Position numbers and translations under genes: made by a program
In this document: positions 27,033-37,680 of the stretch, in pieces
Numbering within the stretch: the stretch's first letter is position 1
How the letters are laid out: every line of letters starts with the position of its first letter
From: Dethiosulfatarculus sandiegensis
Lineage (GTDB): Bacteria > Desulfobacterota > Desulfarculia > Desulfarculales > Desulfarculaceae
Reading direction: 5' to 3'
Assembly (NCBI RefSeq): GCF_000931935.2
Contig: NZ_AZAC01000003.1
Coordinates: 186,001-250,000 of the forward strand
DNA: 64,000 nucleotides
The notes under the pieces: model-generated
Database searches by the model: none
What the model was told of the DNA's origin: nothing
The model's input: the letters and a program-made list of their open reading frames with translations, nothing else

Positions 27033-29036
27033 ATGAAACAACCAAGGATTTATGCCAAAAGCCTGTTTCTGGGATTATTGGCCGTGCTGTTGTCCGCCGG
27101 AACGGTTCATGCCGGGGAAGCTAAAAAACATGAAATGGAATCCATAACCGTCACTGCGAACAAGCAGAAGGAGGAGGTGACAAACGTACCGATCAGCATG
27201 TCTGTTTTTAATGAAACCGACCTGGAAGACAAAATGGCCGAAACAGTGGCGGATACCGCGAATTTTACGTCCGGCCTGGAGATAGTAAACTACGGATGCG
27301 CTTTAAAGTGGGCTCCTTCCATGAGAGGCTTGTTTTCCGACTACAGCTCCCGCAGCTCAGTTGCCGGATTGTATGTAGACGGTGTGCCGGTGCTTGACGG
27401 CTCCGGGTTTGATGAAACCTTTATGGATATAAAAAGGGTGGAAATCTTACGCGGACCTCAAGGCGCTTTGTACGGCAAGAACTCAGAGGTGGGTGTGGTT
27501 AATATAATAAGTAGAAAACCGGATAATGAATTCCGGGGAAAAGTGTCCGGGCAGGCAGGCGAGGATGAAAAACGGGAGCTGGCATTCAATGCCAGTGGTC
27601 CGATATTAAAAGATAAACTTTTCATCGGCCTGTCCGGCAAGCATTATGAAAAAGACGGTTTTATAACCAATCCCGCGACCGGAGAGACGGTTGACGACAG
27701 AAAGCACGATTACGGCAAAGTCTATCTTCGTTGGACGCCTACTGATAGTCTCGAGACATCCCTGGTTTTTTCAAAGGTGAAGTATGACGACGAAGCCAAC
27801 CGAATGAATGTTTATGGTGCGAAAGGCAGGGAAATCACAAGCGACCTGGATGCATACAACAGATCGGAAGTCTCTCTGGCCGCGCTCACTATCTCCTATG
27901 ATATTAACGAAAAATTCAGCCTGACCTCGGTGACCACCAACAGGCATCACAACGAGAAAAATGCTAATGACTTTGATTATTCGAATCAAACTCTTTTTCA
28001 TGTGTTTGCCGATTCCAATTACAAGGAGCAATCACAGGAAGTTCGTCTGAACTATACAGGCTCCAAATTCAAATCCCTGGTGGGTGTTTTTCTGGATCAA
28101 GGGGATGTGGATATTAACCGGAAAAACGTCACCTTCAAGGGGAACAAGTATATCCATCAGGAAGAAGACAGAAATGCCCTGGGGTTGTTCACTCATCTGA
28201 CTTATTACCTGACAGAAAGGCTGAGCCTGATCGGAGGGTTGCGCTTCGACCGGGAATCAAAAAACTACAAGGATGCGAGCAGGGCGATAGACGCCGATGA
28301 AACCTGGGAGGAAATTTCACCGAAGATAGCCTTGCAATATCAATGCAAAGAAAATGTCATGGCCTATGCCACTGTAGCCAAGGGATATAGAAGCGGCGGG
28401 TTCAATTCTTGGTCCCCGGAAGGATATCCCCTGAGTTACGAGGAGGAGAAGTTGTGGTCCTATGAGTTAGGCACAAAGGGCTCTTTCTGGGACAACAGGG
28501 TGTTTTTCGAGGCCTCACTTTACTACATGGATATTCAGGATATGCAGGTTGACACCTATATAAATCCACAAGATTTATATGAATCAAATGCTGCAAGCGC
28601 CACTTCCATAGGCGCGGAAGCGCAAATAAAGGCGAATCTAACGGATGAATGGCAGGTTGCGGCCGGTTTTTCTTATAATCACTGCACGTTTGATGAATAT
28701 AAAGACGCCCGGGGAGACTATTCGGGAAACCATAATCTGTTTGCGCCGGAATACAACATGAATATTGGTGCAAAATACCGAGCTCCCAATGGAGTTTACG
28801 CGGGCGCGGATCTTTTCGGATATGGAAAAGTATATTTTGACAGCGAAAACAAATATTCAAGAGATCCTTATACAGTCGTCAACACCAAGATCGGTTATGA
28901 GATGAATCGTTTCGATATATATTTTTATGCGAAAAACCTGTTTGACCAGAAATACGATTCTGAAGGAATTTTTGCGGGTTATACTGTCTACTCACCCCCC
29001 AGGGAAATCGGTGTAATGCTGGCCTACAGGTTTTAA
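27033..29036 (+). CDS. TonB-dependent outer-membrane receptor
   Basis: The ATG at 27033 follows AAGGAG by 11 bases; earlier GTG codons extend the frame by four residues. The 667 residues start with a signal peptide (cleavage after GTVHA, near residue 28). A TonB-box-like MESITVTA follows, then the plug domain with VEILRGPQGALYGKNSEVGVVNIISRKP and a beta-barrel that ends in aromatic YRF. It imports a large ligand, probably a ferric siderophore, across the outer membrane. The AraC-type regulator upstream supports an iron role. No TonB/ExbBD or periplasmic uptake genes are nearby. Confidence 0.92.
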   Translation: MKQPRIYAKSLFLGLLAVLLSAGTVHAGEAKKHEMESITVTANKQKEEVTNVPISMSVFNETDLEDKMAETVADTANFTSGLEIVNYGCALKWAPSMRGLFSDYSSRSSVAGLYVDGVPVLDGSGFDETFMDIKRVEILRGPQGALYGKNSEVGVVNIISRKPDNEFRGKVSGQAGEDEKRELAFNASGPILKDKLFIGLSGKHYEKDGFITNPATGETVDDRKHDYGKVYLRWTPTDSLETSLVFSKVKYDDEANRMNVYGAKGREITSDLDAYNRSEVSLAALTISYDINEKFSLTSVTTNRHHNEKNANDFDYSNQTLFHVFADSNYKEQSQEVRLNYTGSKFKSLVGVFLDQGDVDINRKNVTFKGNKYIHQEEDRNALGLFTHLTYYLTERLSLIGGLRFDRESKNYKDASRAIDADETWEEISPKIALQYQCKENVMAYATVAKGYRSGGFNSWSPEGYPLSYEEEKLWSYELGTKGSFWDNRVFFEASLYYMDIQDMQVDTYINPQDLYESNAASATSIGAEAQIKANLTDEWQVAAGFSYNHCTFDEYKDARGDYSGNHNLFAPEYNMNIGAKYRAPNGVYAGADLFGYGKVYFDSENKYSRDPYTVVNTKIGYEMNRFDIYFYAKNLFDQKYDSEGIFAGYTVYSPPREIGVMLAYRF

Positions 29037-29855
29037 ATGTGAGATCCGCCAGTATTGCTTTGCTCTTGGCCGAGTCAAACCGGGTATTTTATACACATCT
29101 CTTTGGCTTTTAGTTTCGGTGAGATGGAAGACACCGAATTCTTCAGTGCCTAAGGTTTTGACAACTGCGCCTACACCCTCGGTCCATGGGAGCCTTGCTG
29201 TTAAGGCTCCCATGATCCTCAAGTCGCTTCCAACTGAAGATCTGTTCATTCTTTCGACGCACGCAATTCAGTATCAAAAGAATCCGCCGGTTCTGGGAAC
29301 CGAGATTGGGTTGCTCTGCTCTTCTGTTTATACACGCTAAGGAGAAGGTGACAGACTTTAATTTTGCGGACTGTGTCATGAACCTAACTTGCCTTTAGTT
29401 AAGCCCGAACAGTATGCCGTCAATGCCCGGATGCTTGATCTTTCTTAATGGATTCATTCAGTAAACTTTCATCTCAATAAATTTAAAATTTATTTTGAAA
29501 GCAATGTTTAGGATGGAAAGAATTAGCTTGCTTTCTTTTTGCTTTACTTAGGGGGGTAGCTTCTTGAGAAAATCATTTGGGAATATTTTCTTTGATTCTG
29601 CTTAAAATATTCGAAGTAAGATTTAATTTTTGTAAGACTTATTATGTAACTATTTGTATTTAAGGGTGGTTTTTGCTGTTTCTAAATTCGTATCGATTAT
29701 TAGTTTAGTTATTAATACATTATTCCAGGTTAATTTTAATTTTTACTTGGAAGCTATATTAAATTTTATGATATAAAAGAATACATTAAATTGTTTACTG
29801 AAACGACATTACTCTGGCTTCTGACGGAGCGTTTGAGTAAAAGCGAGGATTTTAC
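29037..29855. other. Long intergenic region, no intact gene
   Basis: In these 819 bases the first 340 have gene-like composition with overlapping short frames on both strands but no recognisable protein; this could be a decayed gene. A perfect hairpin lies at 29185-29214. From 29430 to 29850 the DNA is very AT-rich and featureless apart from the likely promoter of the enoyl-CoA hydratase gene. Confidence 0.5.
29185..29214. repeat. Perfect 12-bp hairpin
   Basis: CATGGGAGCCTT (29185-29196) and AAGGCTCCCATG (29203-29214) are exact complements around a 6-base loop. No T tract follows on either strand, so it is not a standard terminator. Its function is unknown. Confidence 0.7.
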
Positions 29856-30662
29856 ATGGGAATTGCCGAAGCCTTTGAATTGAGTATTAAGGACAAGGTG
29901 GGTCAACTCACCATGAATCAACTCGAAAAAAGAAACAGCATGGGTCAGGCTTTTTTCAAGGCCCTTGAGCTGGCGGTGGACGAGCTTACCCTTAATGGAG
30001 AGGTAAGGGCAATTGTCCTCAAATCGGAAGGAAAAGTTTTTTGCGCCGGATTCGATTTAAATGAAATTGGAACCATGCTTTCAGGCCTGGAAACCAAAGA
30101 CAGGCTTATGCTGGCGGAAAAGATTTCCCGGATGCAAAGAGCTCTGACCAGTTTGGCCGAATCCCCCAAACCGGTGGTGGCTGCGGTTTATGGGCCGTGT
30201 ATTGGCGGGGGAGTGGATCTTTTGTGTTGTTGTGATATCAGGATAGCTCATAAAAAGGCCTTTTTTTCCGTCAGGGAAACCAGGATGGCCATGGTGGCGG
30301 ATTTAGGCACAATTCAAAGACTTCCCGCTATTGTGGGACCGGCCTGGTCAAGGGAGCTTATCCTTACCGGACGTGACTTCTCAGCCCAAAAGGCTCTTGA
30401 TATAGGGTTTGTCACCCATCTTGCCGAAACCAGGGAAGAGCTTGATGCCATGGCTTTTGAATTGGCTTCCGAGATGGCGGCCAATGCTCCTTTGGCTGTG
30501 CAGGAATCCAAAAAACTCATGAACTACACCGAGGCACACGGTCTCAAGGCCGGTTTGAGTCATATAGCCCAGAAGAACGCGATTCTATTGTACAGTAATG
30601 ACGTCCGTGAGGCGTATGAAGCTTTTTTACAAAAACGCAGGCCTGAATTTTCCGGAAGTTAG
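29856..30662 (+). CDS. Enoyl-CoA hydratase/isomerase family protein
   Basis: The 268-residue crotonase-fold enzyme would hydrate or isomerise enoyl-CoA thioesters in the cytoplasm. The first oxyanion-hole segment is CAGFDLNEIG and the second GPCIGGGVDLLCCCDIRIA. The second catalytic acid is expected at RETRMAMVADLGTIQRLP, where a Glu precedes and an Asp occupies the position that defines dienoyl-CoA isomerase-like members. Hydratase versus isomerase is therefore open. GAGGA lies 7 bases before the ATG. The gene stands alone, without other beta-oxidation genes. Confidence 0.88.
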   Translation: MGIAEAFELSIKDKVGQLTMNQLEKRNSMGQAFFKALELAVDELTLNGEVRAIVLKSEGKVFCAGFDLNEIGTMLSGLETKDRLMLAEKISRMQRALTSLAESPKPVVAAVYGPCIGGGVDLLCCCDIRIAHKKAFFSVRETRMAMVADLGTIQRLPAIVGPAWSRELILTGRDFSAQKALDIGFVTHLAETREELDAMAFELASEMAANAPLAVQESKKLMNYTEAHGLKAGLSHIAQKNAILLYSNDVREAYEAFLQKRRPEFSGS

Positions 30663-31191
30663 GCAAAAGGATAATTGAAATTAAACTGTTGCGGCCGGTT
30701 GGGTAAACGGTTTGGCTTAAATCGCAAAGCCATGTGCACGGACCTGATGAAAACCGCTTTATCGTTGTACTATATCGGTTAAAGACTTTCGTAAAATGCT
30801 CTGGAGGCCCTTGTAGTAAGTCTCAAGGTAAATTAAAAAAAAGTTTGTTTTATATTATCAGTGGAATGCCCCGGTTAAGTAGGCTTACGGATTTTGAATC
30901 TGTGGGGTTGGGTTTGATCTTAAAAATTAGATTTTTGTTGCTTGAAAATACTTAATTGATGTGCTGGGCTTCTATCTTTAAAGTACTCCTGCTTGGGATT
31001 GTCCTCAATTGGGCGTACAGAAAAAAGTATTAAAGTTTTTCATGGAAAGATCGATAAATAGATTAGCGGGAATAGATTCTGATCTTTGCTCTAATCTGAC
31101 TTCACAAGGTCACGCCTGAGCGGTATATTCTGTTGGTACTTTGGCAGTAGATCAATTTGTTTTTTCCCCGTAGTTTAAGCCGGTTTGACAA
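30663..31191. other. Intergenic region, nothing recognised
   Basis: About 530 AT-rich bases lie between two plus-strand genes. A CGCAAAGCC string near 30724 recalls a cyclic-di-GMP riboswitch core, but the rest of that motif is missing. No terminator or gene was found. Confidence 0.4.
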
Positions 31192-32517
31192 GTGAGTATT
31201 CAATTGAACAGGCAGAGTAAATCCAATAGTTTGCACAGTGAAAAGGCCGAATTGGCCGAAAGAGTGGGCAAGTTGGAAACTTTGCTGAAACAAAAAGAGG
31301 AAAAATTAATTTCAGTTCAGGAAAGCCTGGGGAAAAGCCAGGATTTGCTGGAACATTATATAACCGAACGCAGATTGACCCAGGCGGCGCACAGGGAAAC
31401 TATTGAAGCCTATCGGTCTTTCTTTGATGTTTCCCCCATCGCCATGTTTGAGGTGGATTTCTCCCGCCTCAGGCGTTTTTTCTTCCGCCTGAGGCATCAG
31501 GGCGTCACCAACCTTAAGGACCACCTGGCGAAAAGGCCGCGGAACCTGCCAAAAATATTAAGCTTGATCCGGGTGAAAAATGTCAACCTGGCCGCCTTGG
31601 AACTTTTTATGGCCAGGGATAGGGAAGAACTGCTCTCCAACCCCCTGCAAATAATCCCGGATGAGGCTTGGCCCACCTTTGCCGAGCTTCTTTTTTCCTT
31701 GGCCTCCGGCGAGGAGGTTTTCGAAGGGGAAACCTTTTCATACAGCCTGACCGGCGTGATGCGCTATGTTGCCTTGCGCTGTTCTTTGGCGGCAGGCAGG
31801 GAAGCCGACTGGTCCCAGGCCTTTATTTCGCTGATTGATATAACCGGGCGCAAGGTGGCCGAGGATATGCGAAGGGAGTCGGAAAAGAAATACCGCCTTT
31901 TGGTTGAGAATGCCGTGGATGGGGTGGCTGTGCTCCAGGATGAGCATTTGGTTTACCTCAATCCCAGGGCCGAAACCATCCTTGATCAACCCCGCAGCGA
32001 GCTGGTTACCCAGTCTTTTCATCTTTTGGTGCACCCCGGGGATATGGAGACCATAAGAAGGCTATACCGGCTTACCCCTGAGATGGGTGATGACAGCGGG
32101 ATGCCTTTTTCTTTCCGGATGCTGAAAAAGAACGGATCCACAAAGAGTATAAAGGCAAAATGCGTTACCATTAACTGGCAGAAGCGACCGGCCCTTTTGT
32201 GGATATTCAGGGAAGAGACCAGTGGCGAGCAAGTGGATCGGCAACAGCTTCTGCAAAAACAGCTTGAAGCGGCCATCAGGAGCACCGAGAACGCCAGCCA
32301 GGAGATGAACCAACCGGTTCAGTCTATCCTCATGCATGCGGAGATGCTCGCCGCTCAGCTCCCCGATGTTCCGGATTGCCGGAAACATGTTGATATCATT
32401 CAGCAGCAGGCCAAAAGACTGATGACCCAGACTCATGAACTTAATCAGCTTACCTCTTCCCACTCTTCAAGTTTTTTGGTGCCTGACCCACCGAATTTGG
32501 CCAAGCTGAACGGATGA
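31192..32517 (+). CDS. PAS-domain protein with degenerate kinase dimerisation region
   Basis: GTG start; 441 residues. An N-terminal coiled coil (about 10-70) precedes two PAS domains (about 70-225 and 230-345). The C-terminus (about 355-420) resembles a HisKA helix pair, SQEMNQPVQSIL, but the phosphoacceptor His of the usual AHE motif is Gln (Q370). No HATPase domain follows: the protein stops about 70 residues later. It therefore cannot be a working kinase. It may be a dimerising sensor that modulates a real kinase, or the relic of one. It is cytoplasmic as read, with no membrane segment. Confidence 0.8.
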   Translation: MSIQLNRQSKSNSLHSEKAELAERVGKLETLLKQKEEKLISVQESLGKSQDLLEHYITERRLTQAAHRETIEAYRSFFDVSPIAMFEVDFSRLRRFFFRLRHQGVTNLKDHLAKRPRNLPKILSLIRVKNVNLAALELFMARDREELLSNPLQIIPDEAWPTFAELLFSLASGEEVFEGETFSYSLTGVMRYVALRCSLAAGREADWSQAFISLIDITGRKVAEDMRRESEKKYRLLVENAVDGVAVLQDEHLVYLNPRAETILDQPRSELVTQSFHLLVHPGDMETIRRLYRLTPEMGDDSGMPFSFRMLKKNGSTKSIKAKCVTINWQKRPALLWIFREETSGEQVDRQQLLQKQLEAAIRSTENASQEMNQPVQSILMHAEMLAAQLPDVPDCRKHVDIIQQQAKRLMTQTHELNQLTSSHSSSFLVPDPPNLAKLNG

Positions 32518-32824
32518 TGTTGTTTCCTTTTTTGAATAAAACAGCTTAGATTGTCTGTAAAATTCCATTTTTTGCTGCGTACCAAAAATCATTTTGAAAT
32601 TAGATCATCGTCTGCTTGGATTAAAAGTTAACTGAATAATTTAGTCCACTGGTTCGCGGGAGGACATATTTTGTTCTCGGCTATGTAAAAAAAACCGGTA
32701 ACGGCAGGTTCAGGATAAAAATCCTGTTAATTCCTATTGTTTTTATAGATACACTTGTAAAATGCCGTCCTGTTCTGGAAAATAAGGTGATTGCAAACAA
32801 AAGGGAAACAAATACCTGGGGGGC
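32518..32824. other. Intergenic region ahead of the PAS-GGDEF-EAL gene
   Basis: This stretch of about 310 bases has no gene, terminator or riboswitch that I recognise. It should contain the promoter of the downstream gene. Confidence 0.4.
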
Positions 32825-35800
32825 ATGGTGAGGAGCAAAAAAACAGCCCGACAAAAAGACATCACCCAAAATAACCCTACGAAAAATTCCTTTTCAGAAG
32901 ACTTCACAAGCTCGCCAAATCATCAAAACACATGTGGGGATCTGTATATGGGTTTGTTTAACGATTCACACGACGCCATGCTGATCACAGATCCCAACGG
33001 CTGGATTATAAACGCCAATCCGGCTTGCCAGGATTTATTCAAACTTGAAGATTCCCAGTTTATCTCCTTAAACATCAATGATTTCTATGTCCACAAAAAA
33101 GACAGCGCCAGGTTTGTAAGGATCATGCATGAAAAAGGCGGTATCAGGGATTTTGAGGTGAAGCTGAAAAGCCCCTGCGGCCTGGTGATGGATTGTCTTT
33201 TCACTGCTTCCGCCCGCCGTTCCGCTGCCGGAGATGTCCTCGGGTATCAGGGGGTGATTCGGGATATAACCACCCAAAAGCACAATCTGGCCCGCCTGCG
33301 TGAAAATGAGATTCGCTATCGCACCCTGTTTGAAGCGGCTCACGACGCCATATTGCTGATAAGAAGCGGAGTTTTTGTTGACTGCAACTCCGCTGCTCAT
33401 AAGATTTTCGCAGGTGAAAGTTCTGAGATCACAGGCCGCACCTTTTACAGTTTTTCCCCTCCGTTTCAGCCCAACGGGCTCGCCTCCCGCGAGATGGCCA
33501 GAGAGAAAATGACTCTCGCCTTAAGCGGCAAACCCCAATTTTTTGAATGGAATCACCTGCGCCTGGATGGGCGCATCTTTGAAGCCGAGGTCAGCTTGAA
33601 TCGCATGGATATCTTGGGAGACCCCCACATCCTGGTTGTGGTCAGGGACATATCCCGCCGAAAAAAGGCCATGGCCGCCATGCGGGTCAGTGAACAGCGT
33701 TTTCGCAACTTAAGTGAAAGCGCACCGGATATTATCTACACCCTGGATTTATCCGGAGCCTTTACATACGTCAACCCGGCTTGGAAGAGGTTGTTGGGGC
33801 ATGAACCCGGTGAGGTTTACGGCAAGTTTTTCGTGGAGTTCGCCCCGCCCGGGGAAGAAGACAGCTATATCCACATATTCAAGCAGATAAGAAACCGGCG
33901 CAAAACCATGAGCGACATGGACAGCAGGCTGATGGCCAAAGACGGAACAGTGCGCCATTTTTCCCTGAGCGGTTCGCCGATTTATGATCAAAGGGGCAAG
34001 GTGGCGGCCGTGGTGGGGATATTCAAGGATATCAATGCCCGTCGCCAGGCCGAACGTCAGCTGGAGATTCAAAAGGCCCAATTGGAGCTGTTTATAGAAA
34101 GCGCTCCCGAAGCCATAGTTTTCTTGACCAATTCCCAGCGTATTGAGCGAATCAATCCTGGTTTCACCCGTTTGTTCGGTTATGAATATCATGAGGCCGT
34201 GGGCAAATTTGTTGATGACCTGATTGTTCCCCGGGATCTCAGGGACGAGGCCGTTGAACTGGGTGATAAGGTGCAGAACGGTCATGGCCTGGACCTGGAA
34301 TTGGTGCGTAGATGCAAGGACGGCAAAAGGGTGTATGTCTCCTTGATTGCCTCTCCCATTATGGTGCGGGGTGTGCAAAAGGGACTGTACGGTATTTATC
34401 GGGATATCACCCACCGCAAGAGGGCCGAGCAGGCACTGCGTGAGAGCGAGGAACGCCACCGGGCCGCCCTTGAGGCGGCTCCGGACCCGGTTGTGGTCTA
34501 TGACATGCAGGGCAGGGTGGTTTATTTAAATCCTGCTTTTGTTTCTGTCTTTGGTTGGTGCTTAAGCGAGACCATTGGAAAGAAAATGGACTTTGTTCCC
34601 CCTGAAAAGGCTTCTGAGACCGATGTGCTGGTTAAAACGGTTGTCCGGGGCGAGACGGTCAGGGGAATAGAGACCGTGCGTATGACCAAGGCGGGCCGGT
34701 CCGTTGAGGTGAGGATAAGCGGGGCGCCTTTTTTTGACAGCAAAAATGAACCAATGGGCTGTGTAGTCACCTTGCAGGATATAACACGCCGTAAAGAGGC
34801 TGAGGCACAGCTGAAATACCTGGCTTTTCACGACACCCTTACCGGCCTGCCCAATCGCAAGGCCTTTTATCATACCGCCCAGGAAAAACAAGGCCCTCAC
34901 AGAAGGGAAGGGGATAGTGACACCTGGGCGCTTTTATTTTTAGACCTGGATCGTTTCAAGGATATAAACGACAGCTTGGGCCATGATGTGGGGGACCTTT
35001 TATTGAGAAGGGTGGCCACCCGCATTCAGGAATCCATCCGCCAAACCGACCAGCTTTTCCGCCTTGGCGGTGATGAGTTCACGGTAATTATCAATAAACT
35101 GGTTAATACCATTGACGCAGCCAGAGTGGCCCAGAAGATTTGCGATAACCTGGCGGCTCCTTTTGAGATCAAAGGCTACAGGCTGTTTTTGAGCGCCAGC
35201 GTGGGGATCAGTGTTTACCCCCATGACGGTCACTCCTTAGACGATATGATGAAAAACGCCGATATGGCCATGTATGCGGCCAAGGCCGAAGGCAACGGTC
35301 CCCGCTTTTTTACCGCTGAGATGAACACCAACGCCCAGCACAGGCTTTATCTTGAACACAGCCTCAGGGGGGCCTTGGACCGCCAGGAACTTTCCCTGCA
35401 TTACCAGCCATTGGTGGATGATAATTTCCAGGTGCAGGGAGTGGAGGCTCTCTTACGTTGGGAGCATCCTTCCATGGGCTTTATCCCTCCCACAAATTTT
35501 ATACCCATTGCCGAAGAAACCGGAGTGATCATACCCATTGGCGAGTGGGTTTTAAAACAGGCATGCCGCGAGGTCAAGGAATTGAGCGACACCATTGGCC
35601 GCAGTCTTTATGTGGCGGTCAACCTGTCTCCCCGTCAGTTTGGCCAGAACGGTCTTGTAAGCACCGTTAAGGAGGCCCTGAGCTCTTCCGGCCTTTCTCC
35701 GGACAGGCTCAAACTGGAGGTTACCGAAAGCAGCGTCATGGTTGATCCGGAAGAGGCCATAGCCAAAATGGAGCTGCTCAATCAACTCGGTGTGACCTTT

Positions 35801-36181
35801 TCCATAGACGATTTCGGCACCGGCTACAGCTCGTTGAGCTATCTCAAACGGTTCCCTGTGGAAGTGCTCAAAATAGACCGCAGTTTCATTTCAGAGTCTC
35901 AGGAGAATTCAAACGACCGGGAAATCATAAAAACCATCATCGCCATGGCCAAGAACCTGCGCATGAAAACAGTGGCTGAAGGGGTGGAGACCAGGGCGCA
36001 GCGAGATTTTTTGTGCAGGCAGGGGTGTTTTTTGATGCAGGGTTTTTATTTCAGTCAGCCCATGCCTTTTAAAAAATTACTGGCGGACTGGGACTTCCTG
36101 ACTTGTCATCCTGAAAAAACGACTAACCCCAAACAGAAATTAAGACCGGAAAAGAAAAAAAGTGACGGCCCGTCGAATTAA
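32825..36181 (+). CDS. Multi-PAS GGDEF-EAL protein (cyclic-di-GMP turnover)
   Basis: The 1118 residues carry five PAS domains in series (about 40-160, 165-285, 290-410, 415-535, 540-660), most ending in a PAC-type RDITxRK motif. A GGDEF domain (motif GGDEF at 748-752) and an EAL domain (EALLRW from residue 874) follow. The EAL domain keeps [16 protein letters not shown] and LKIDRSFI. Both catalytic motifs look intact, so it may make or degrade cyclic di-GMP depending on its PAS inputs. No membrane segment is seen. It follows the degenerate PAS protein by 308 bases. The C-terminal 30 residues are lysine-rich and may be disordered. Confidence 0.93.
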   Translation: MVRSKKTARQKDITQNNPTKNSFSEDFTSSPNHQNTCGDLYMGLFNDSHDAMLITDPNGWIINANPACQDLFKLEDSQFISLNINDFYVHKKDSARFVRIMHEKGGIRDFEVKLKSPCGLVMDCLFTASARRSAAGDVLGYQGVIRDITTQKHNLARLRENEIRYRTLFEAAHDAILLIRSGVFVDCNSAAHKIFAGESSEITGRTFYSFSPPFQPNGLASREMAREKMTLALSGKPQFFEWNHLRLDGRIFEAEVSLNRMDILGDPHILVVVRDISRRKKAMAAMRVSEQRFRNLSESAPDIIYTLDLSGAFTYVNPAWKRLLGHEPGEVYGKFFVEFAPPGEEDSYIHIFKQIRNRRKTMSDMDSRLMAKDGTVRHFSLSGSPIYDQRGKVAAVVGIFKDINARRQAERQLEIQKAQLELFIESAPEAIVFLTNSQRIERINPGFTRLFGYEYHEAVGKFVDDLIVPRDLRDEAVELGDKVQNGHGLDLELVRRCKDGKRVYVSLIASPIMVRGVQKGLYGIYRDITHRKRAEQALRESEERHRAALEAAPDPVVVYDMQGRVVYLNPAFVSVFGWCLSETIGKKMDFVPPEKASETDVLVKTVVRGETVRGIETVRMTKAGRSVEVRISGAPFFDSKNEPMGCVVTLQDITRRKEAEAQLKYLAFHDTLTGLPNRKAFYHTAQEKQGPHRREGDSDTWALLFLDLDRFKDINDSLGHDVGDLLLRRVATRIQESIRQTDQLFRLGGDEFTVIINKLVNTIDAARVAQKICDNLAAPFEIKGYRLFLSASVGISVYPHDGHSLDDMMKNADMAMYAAKAEGNGPRFFTAEMNTNAQHRLYLEHSLRGALDRQELSLHYQPLVDDNFQVQGVEALLRWEHPSMGFIPPTNFIPIAEETGVIIPIGEWVLKQACREVKELSDTIGRSLYVAVNLSPRQFGQNGLVSTVKEALSSSGLSPDRLKLEVTESSVMVDPEEAIAKMELLNQLGVTFSIDDFGTGYSSLSYLKRFPVEVLKIDRSFISESQENSNDREIIKTIIAMAKNLRMKTVAEGVETRAQRDFLCRQGCFLMQGFYFSQPMPFKKLLADWDFLTCHPEKTTNPKQKLRPEKKKSDGPSN

Positions 36182-36242
36182 GAAGTTTCTAAGGCCTGTT
36201 AATTGGGTTTACCGATTGACCTTAGGCCTTTGTAAAATAAAA

Positions 36243-36272
36243 ACATCCAAAGTCCAGGAGGACTTTGGATGT
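36243..36272. repeat. 13-bp hairpin downstream of the GGDEF-EAL gene
   Basis: ACATCCAAAGTCC (36243-36255) and GGACTTTGGATGT (36260-36272) are perfectly complementary around a 4-base loop. No T run follows. It lies just ahead of a second hairpin that does have a T tract, so the two may act together in ending transcription. Confidence 0.7.
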
Positions 36273-36282
36273 GGTGATCTTT

Positions 36283-36312
36283 GCGCCCCTTTACTATAAG
36301 GGGCGCTTTTTT
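36283..36312 (+). terminator. Intrinsic terminator of the GGDEF-EAL gene
   Basis: GCGCCCCTT (36283-36291) and AAGGGGCGC (36298-36306) form a 9-bp stem with a 6-base loop, followed by six Ts. It lies between convergent genes. Confidence 0.88.
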
Positions 36313-36316
36313 AAGG

Positions 36317-37369
36317 CTATCTCTCCAGCATATGCTGGATGTTGATCATTTTTTGGCGCACATTTTCCAAGGTGGCCATGAGTTTAAGGCTGTGGTTGGC
36401 AAAGACGGAATCCCTGGAACCGTTTAAGACCATCAGGGGCTCAAAATTGGCCAGGGCCAGCTCTGCGATCACATTATCCAGGAGTTCGCCTGTTCGCTTT
36501 AGTTTGATGATTTCCCGGAACTCATAGCGCACCGCCATCAACACCTGGCGCAGGGAGTAGGCAACCCCCCTTGCCATGTAAAAATTATCGTCCAATTGAG
36601 TCCAGGGGACCTTTACGTCCTGGGTTTTTTCTCCTTCAGAGAGCGTATCGCCTGCGGTTTCTTCACTGAGACGGCGGGTCCAGTCCCTGGGAGCATTGGC
36701 CAGGCGTGTGTTAACCCCTCCCAAGAGGCTGGTAAGCTGGTCCAGAAGCTCGATCAGGTTGTCGGCCCTGGGATAAAAATTGCTGGTGCCTTGTTCCAGG
36801 CCCTGCTGATATTTTTTAAGGCTTTTTACGCCTTGACCGAACTTGGACTCCGCTGAAGGCAGCCAGAGCTTGAAGGGGTCATTGCTGAAAGCGGTGAAGG
36901 CCAGATCAGTGTATTTATCTATTTTGTCTGTGGTGCGTTGGCGCGAGAGCTTGTCCCTGAGCACCCTTACACTGTAGCGCATCACTTCAAGCTGGCCCAA
37001 CTGGAAGTTCTGAGGGTTGTCCATCAGAACCGTGGGGTACAGAAGATCATTCGGCAGCCAGCTCACCAGCAGCTGCTCACCCAGGGATATAAGGTTCTGG
37101 GCAAAGACCATTCCTTTTTTGGGGTCTCCGCTCTCTCCCTTTTCCTTCATCTGTTCGGTAACCTGCGTCACGGGATTGAAGTATTCCGGAAAGGCCCTTT
37201 GATACTCATACCAGCACACAAAAGGAGAGATGATTAAGTACATGAGCACCAATAGAACCACCCAGCGGCTTAAGCGGCCGAACAGGCTTAGGTCCTTGGC
37301 AAAAGGGTTGGCATAGTTTCTTTTTTTCTTGGGAGCCCGATTGTTTTCCGAGGCAGCTTTTGCTGTCAT
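36317..37369 (-). CDS. DUF2333-family membrane protein
   Basis: In these 350 residues a basic N-terminus (KKKRNYANPF) leads to one membrane segment (about 34-54, WVVLLVLMYLIISPFVCWY). A large soluble domain with many helices follows, containing NFYPRADNLIELLDQLTSLLGGVNTRLANAPRDWTRR-type sequence. It resembles the DUF2333 family of proteobacterial proteins; the family assignment rests on recall of its general pattern. The function is unknown. AGGAG precedes the ATG. The neighbours give no hint, as it is flanked by a terminator and a 310-base gap. Confidence 0.7.
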   Translation of the reverse strand: MTAKAASENNRAPKKKRNYANPFAKDLSLFGRLSRWVVLLVLMYLIISPFVCWYEYQRAFPEYFNPVTQVTEQMKEKGESGDPKKGMVFAQNLISLGEQLLVSWLPNDLLYPTVLMDNPQNFQLGQLEVMRYSVRVLRDKLSRQRTTDKIDKYTDLAFTAFSNDPFKLWLPSAESKFGQGVKSLKKYQQGLEQGTSNFYPRADNLIELLDQLTSLLGGVNTRLANAPRDWTRRLSEETAGDTLSEGEKTQDVKVPWTQLDDNFYMARGVAYSLRQVLMAVRYEFREIIKLKRTGELLDNVIAELALANFEPLMVLNGSRDSVFANHSLKLMATLENVRQKMINIQHMLER

Positions 37370-37680
37370 AAGTCGCTCCTGATTTGAGTGCCGGCTATTT
37401 GTTAAGTAGCTTTGGACCAGCCGGAGAGAAGGAAATGATGGAAATACCTTAAAGCTCCTAAGACAATAATATCTTCCCAGGAATTGCTTTATGGCCTTGT
37501 TCTTTTATTTTAGTTTTTTTGTTCGGACCCCTGGCCTTTAAGGCTCCTTGCGACATATTCAGGTTACATTGAAAAAGCCCGGTCTGTAATCTGTTTTCTT
37601 TAAAAAGAGTTGCCCAACCTTCTTGTATATGGGGCCCGTGTCAGGCAGATGGCGGCTTTTCGCTGCACGCCCGGACGGCT
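37370..37680. other. Intergenic region, nothing recognised
   Basis: These 310 bases between two minus-strand genes contain the DUF2333 gene promoter region. No hairpin with a T run and no gene was seen. Confidence 0.4.

Noticed and set aside
28992-29379. Overlapping minus-strand frames after the TonB receptor
   Set aside because: Neither frame matches a known family; one overlaps the 3' end of the receptor gene. Kept only as a possible decayed locus.
30700-30780. CGCAAAGCC string recalling a cyclic-di-GMP riboswitch
   Set aside because: The matching partner helices and the GGTAGCGGGG-like segment are missing, and the downstream gene is over 400 bases away.
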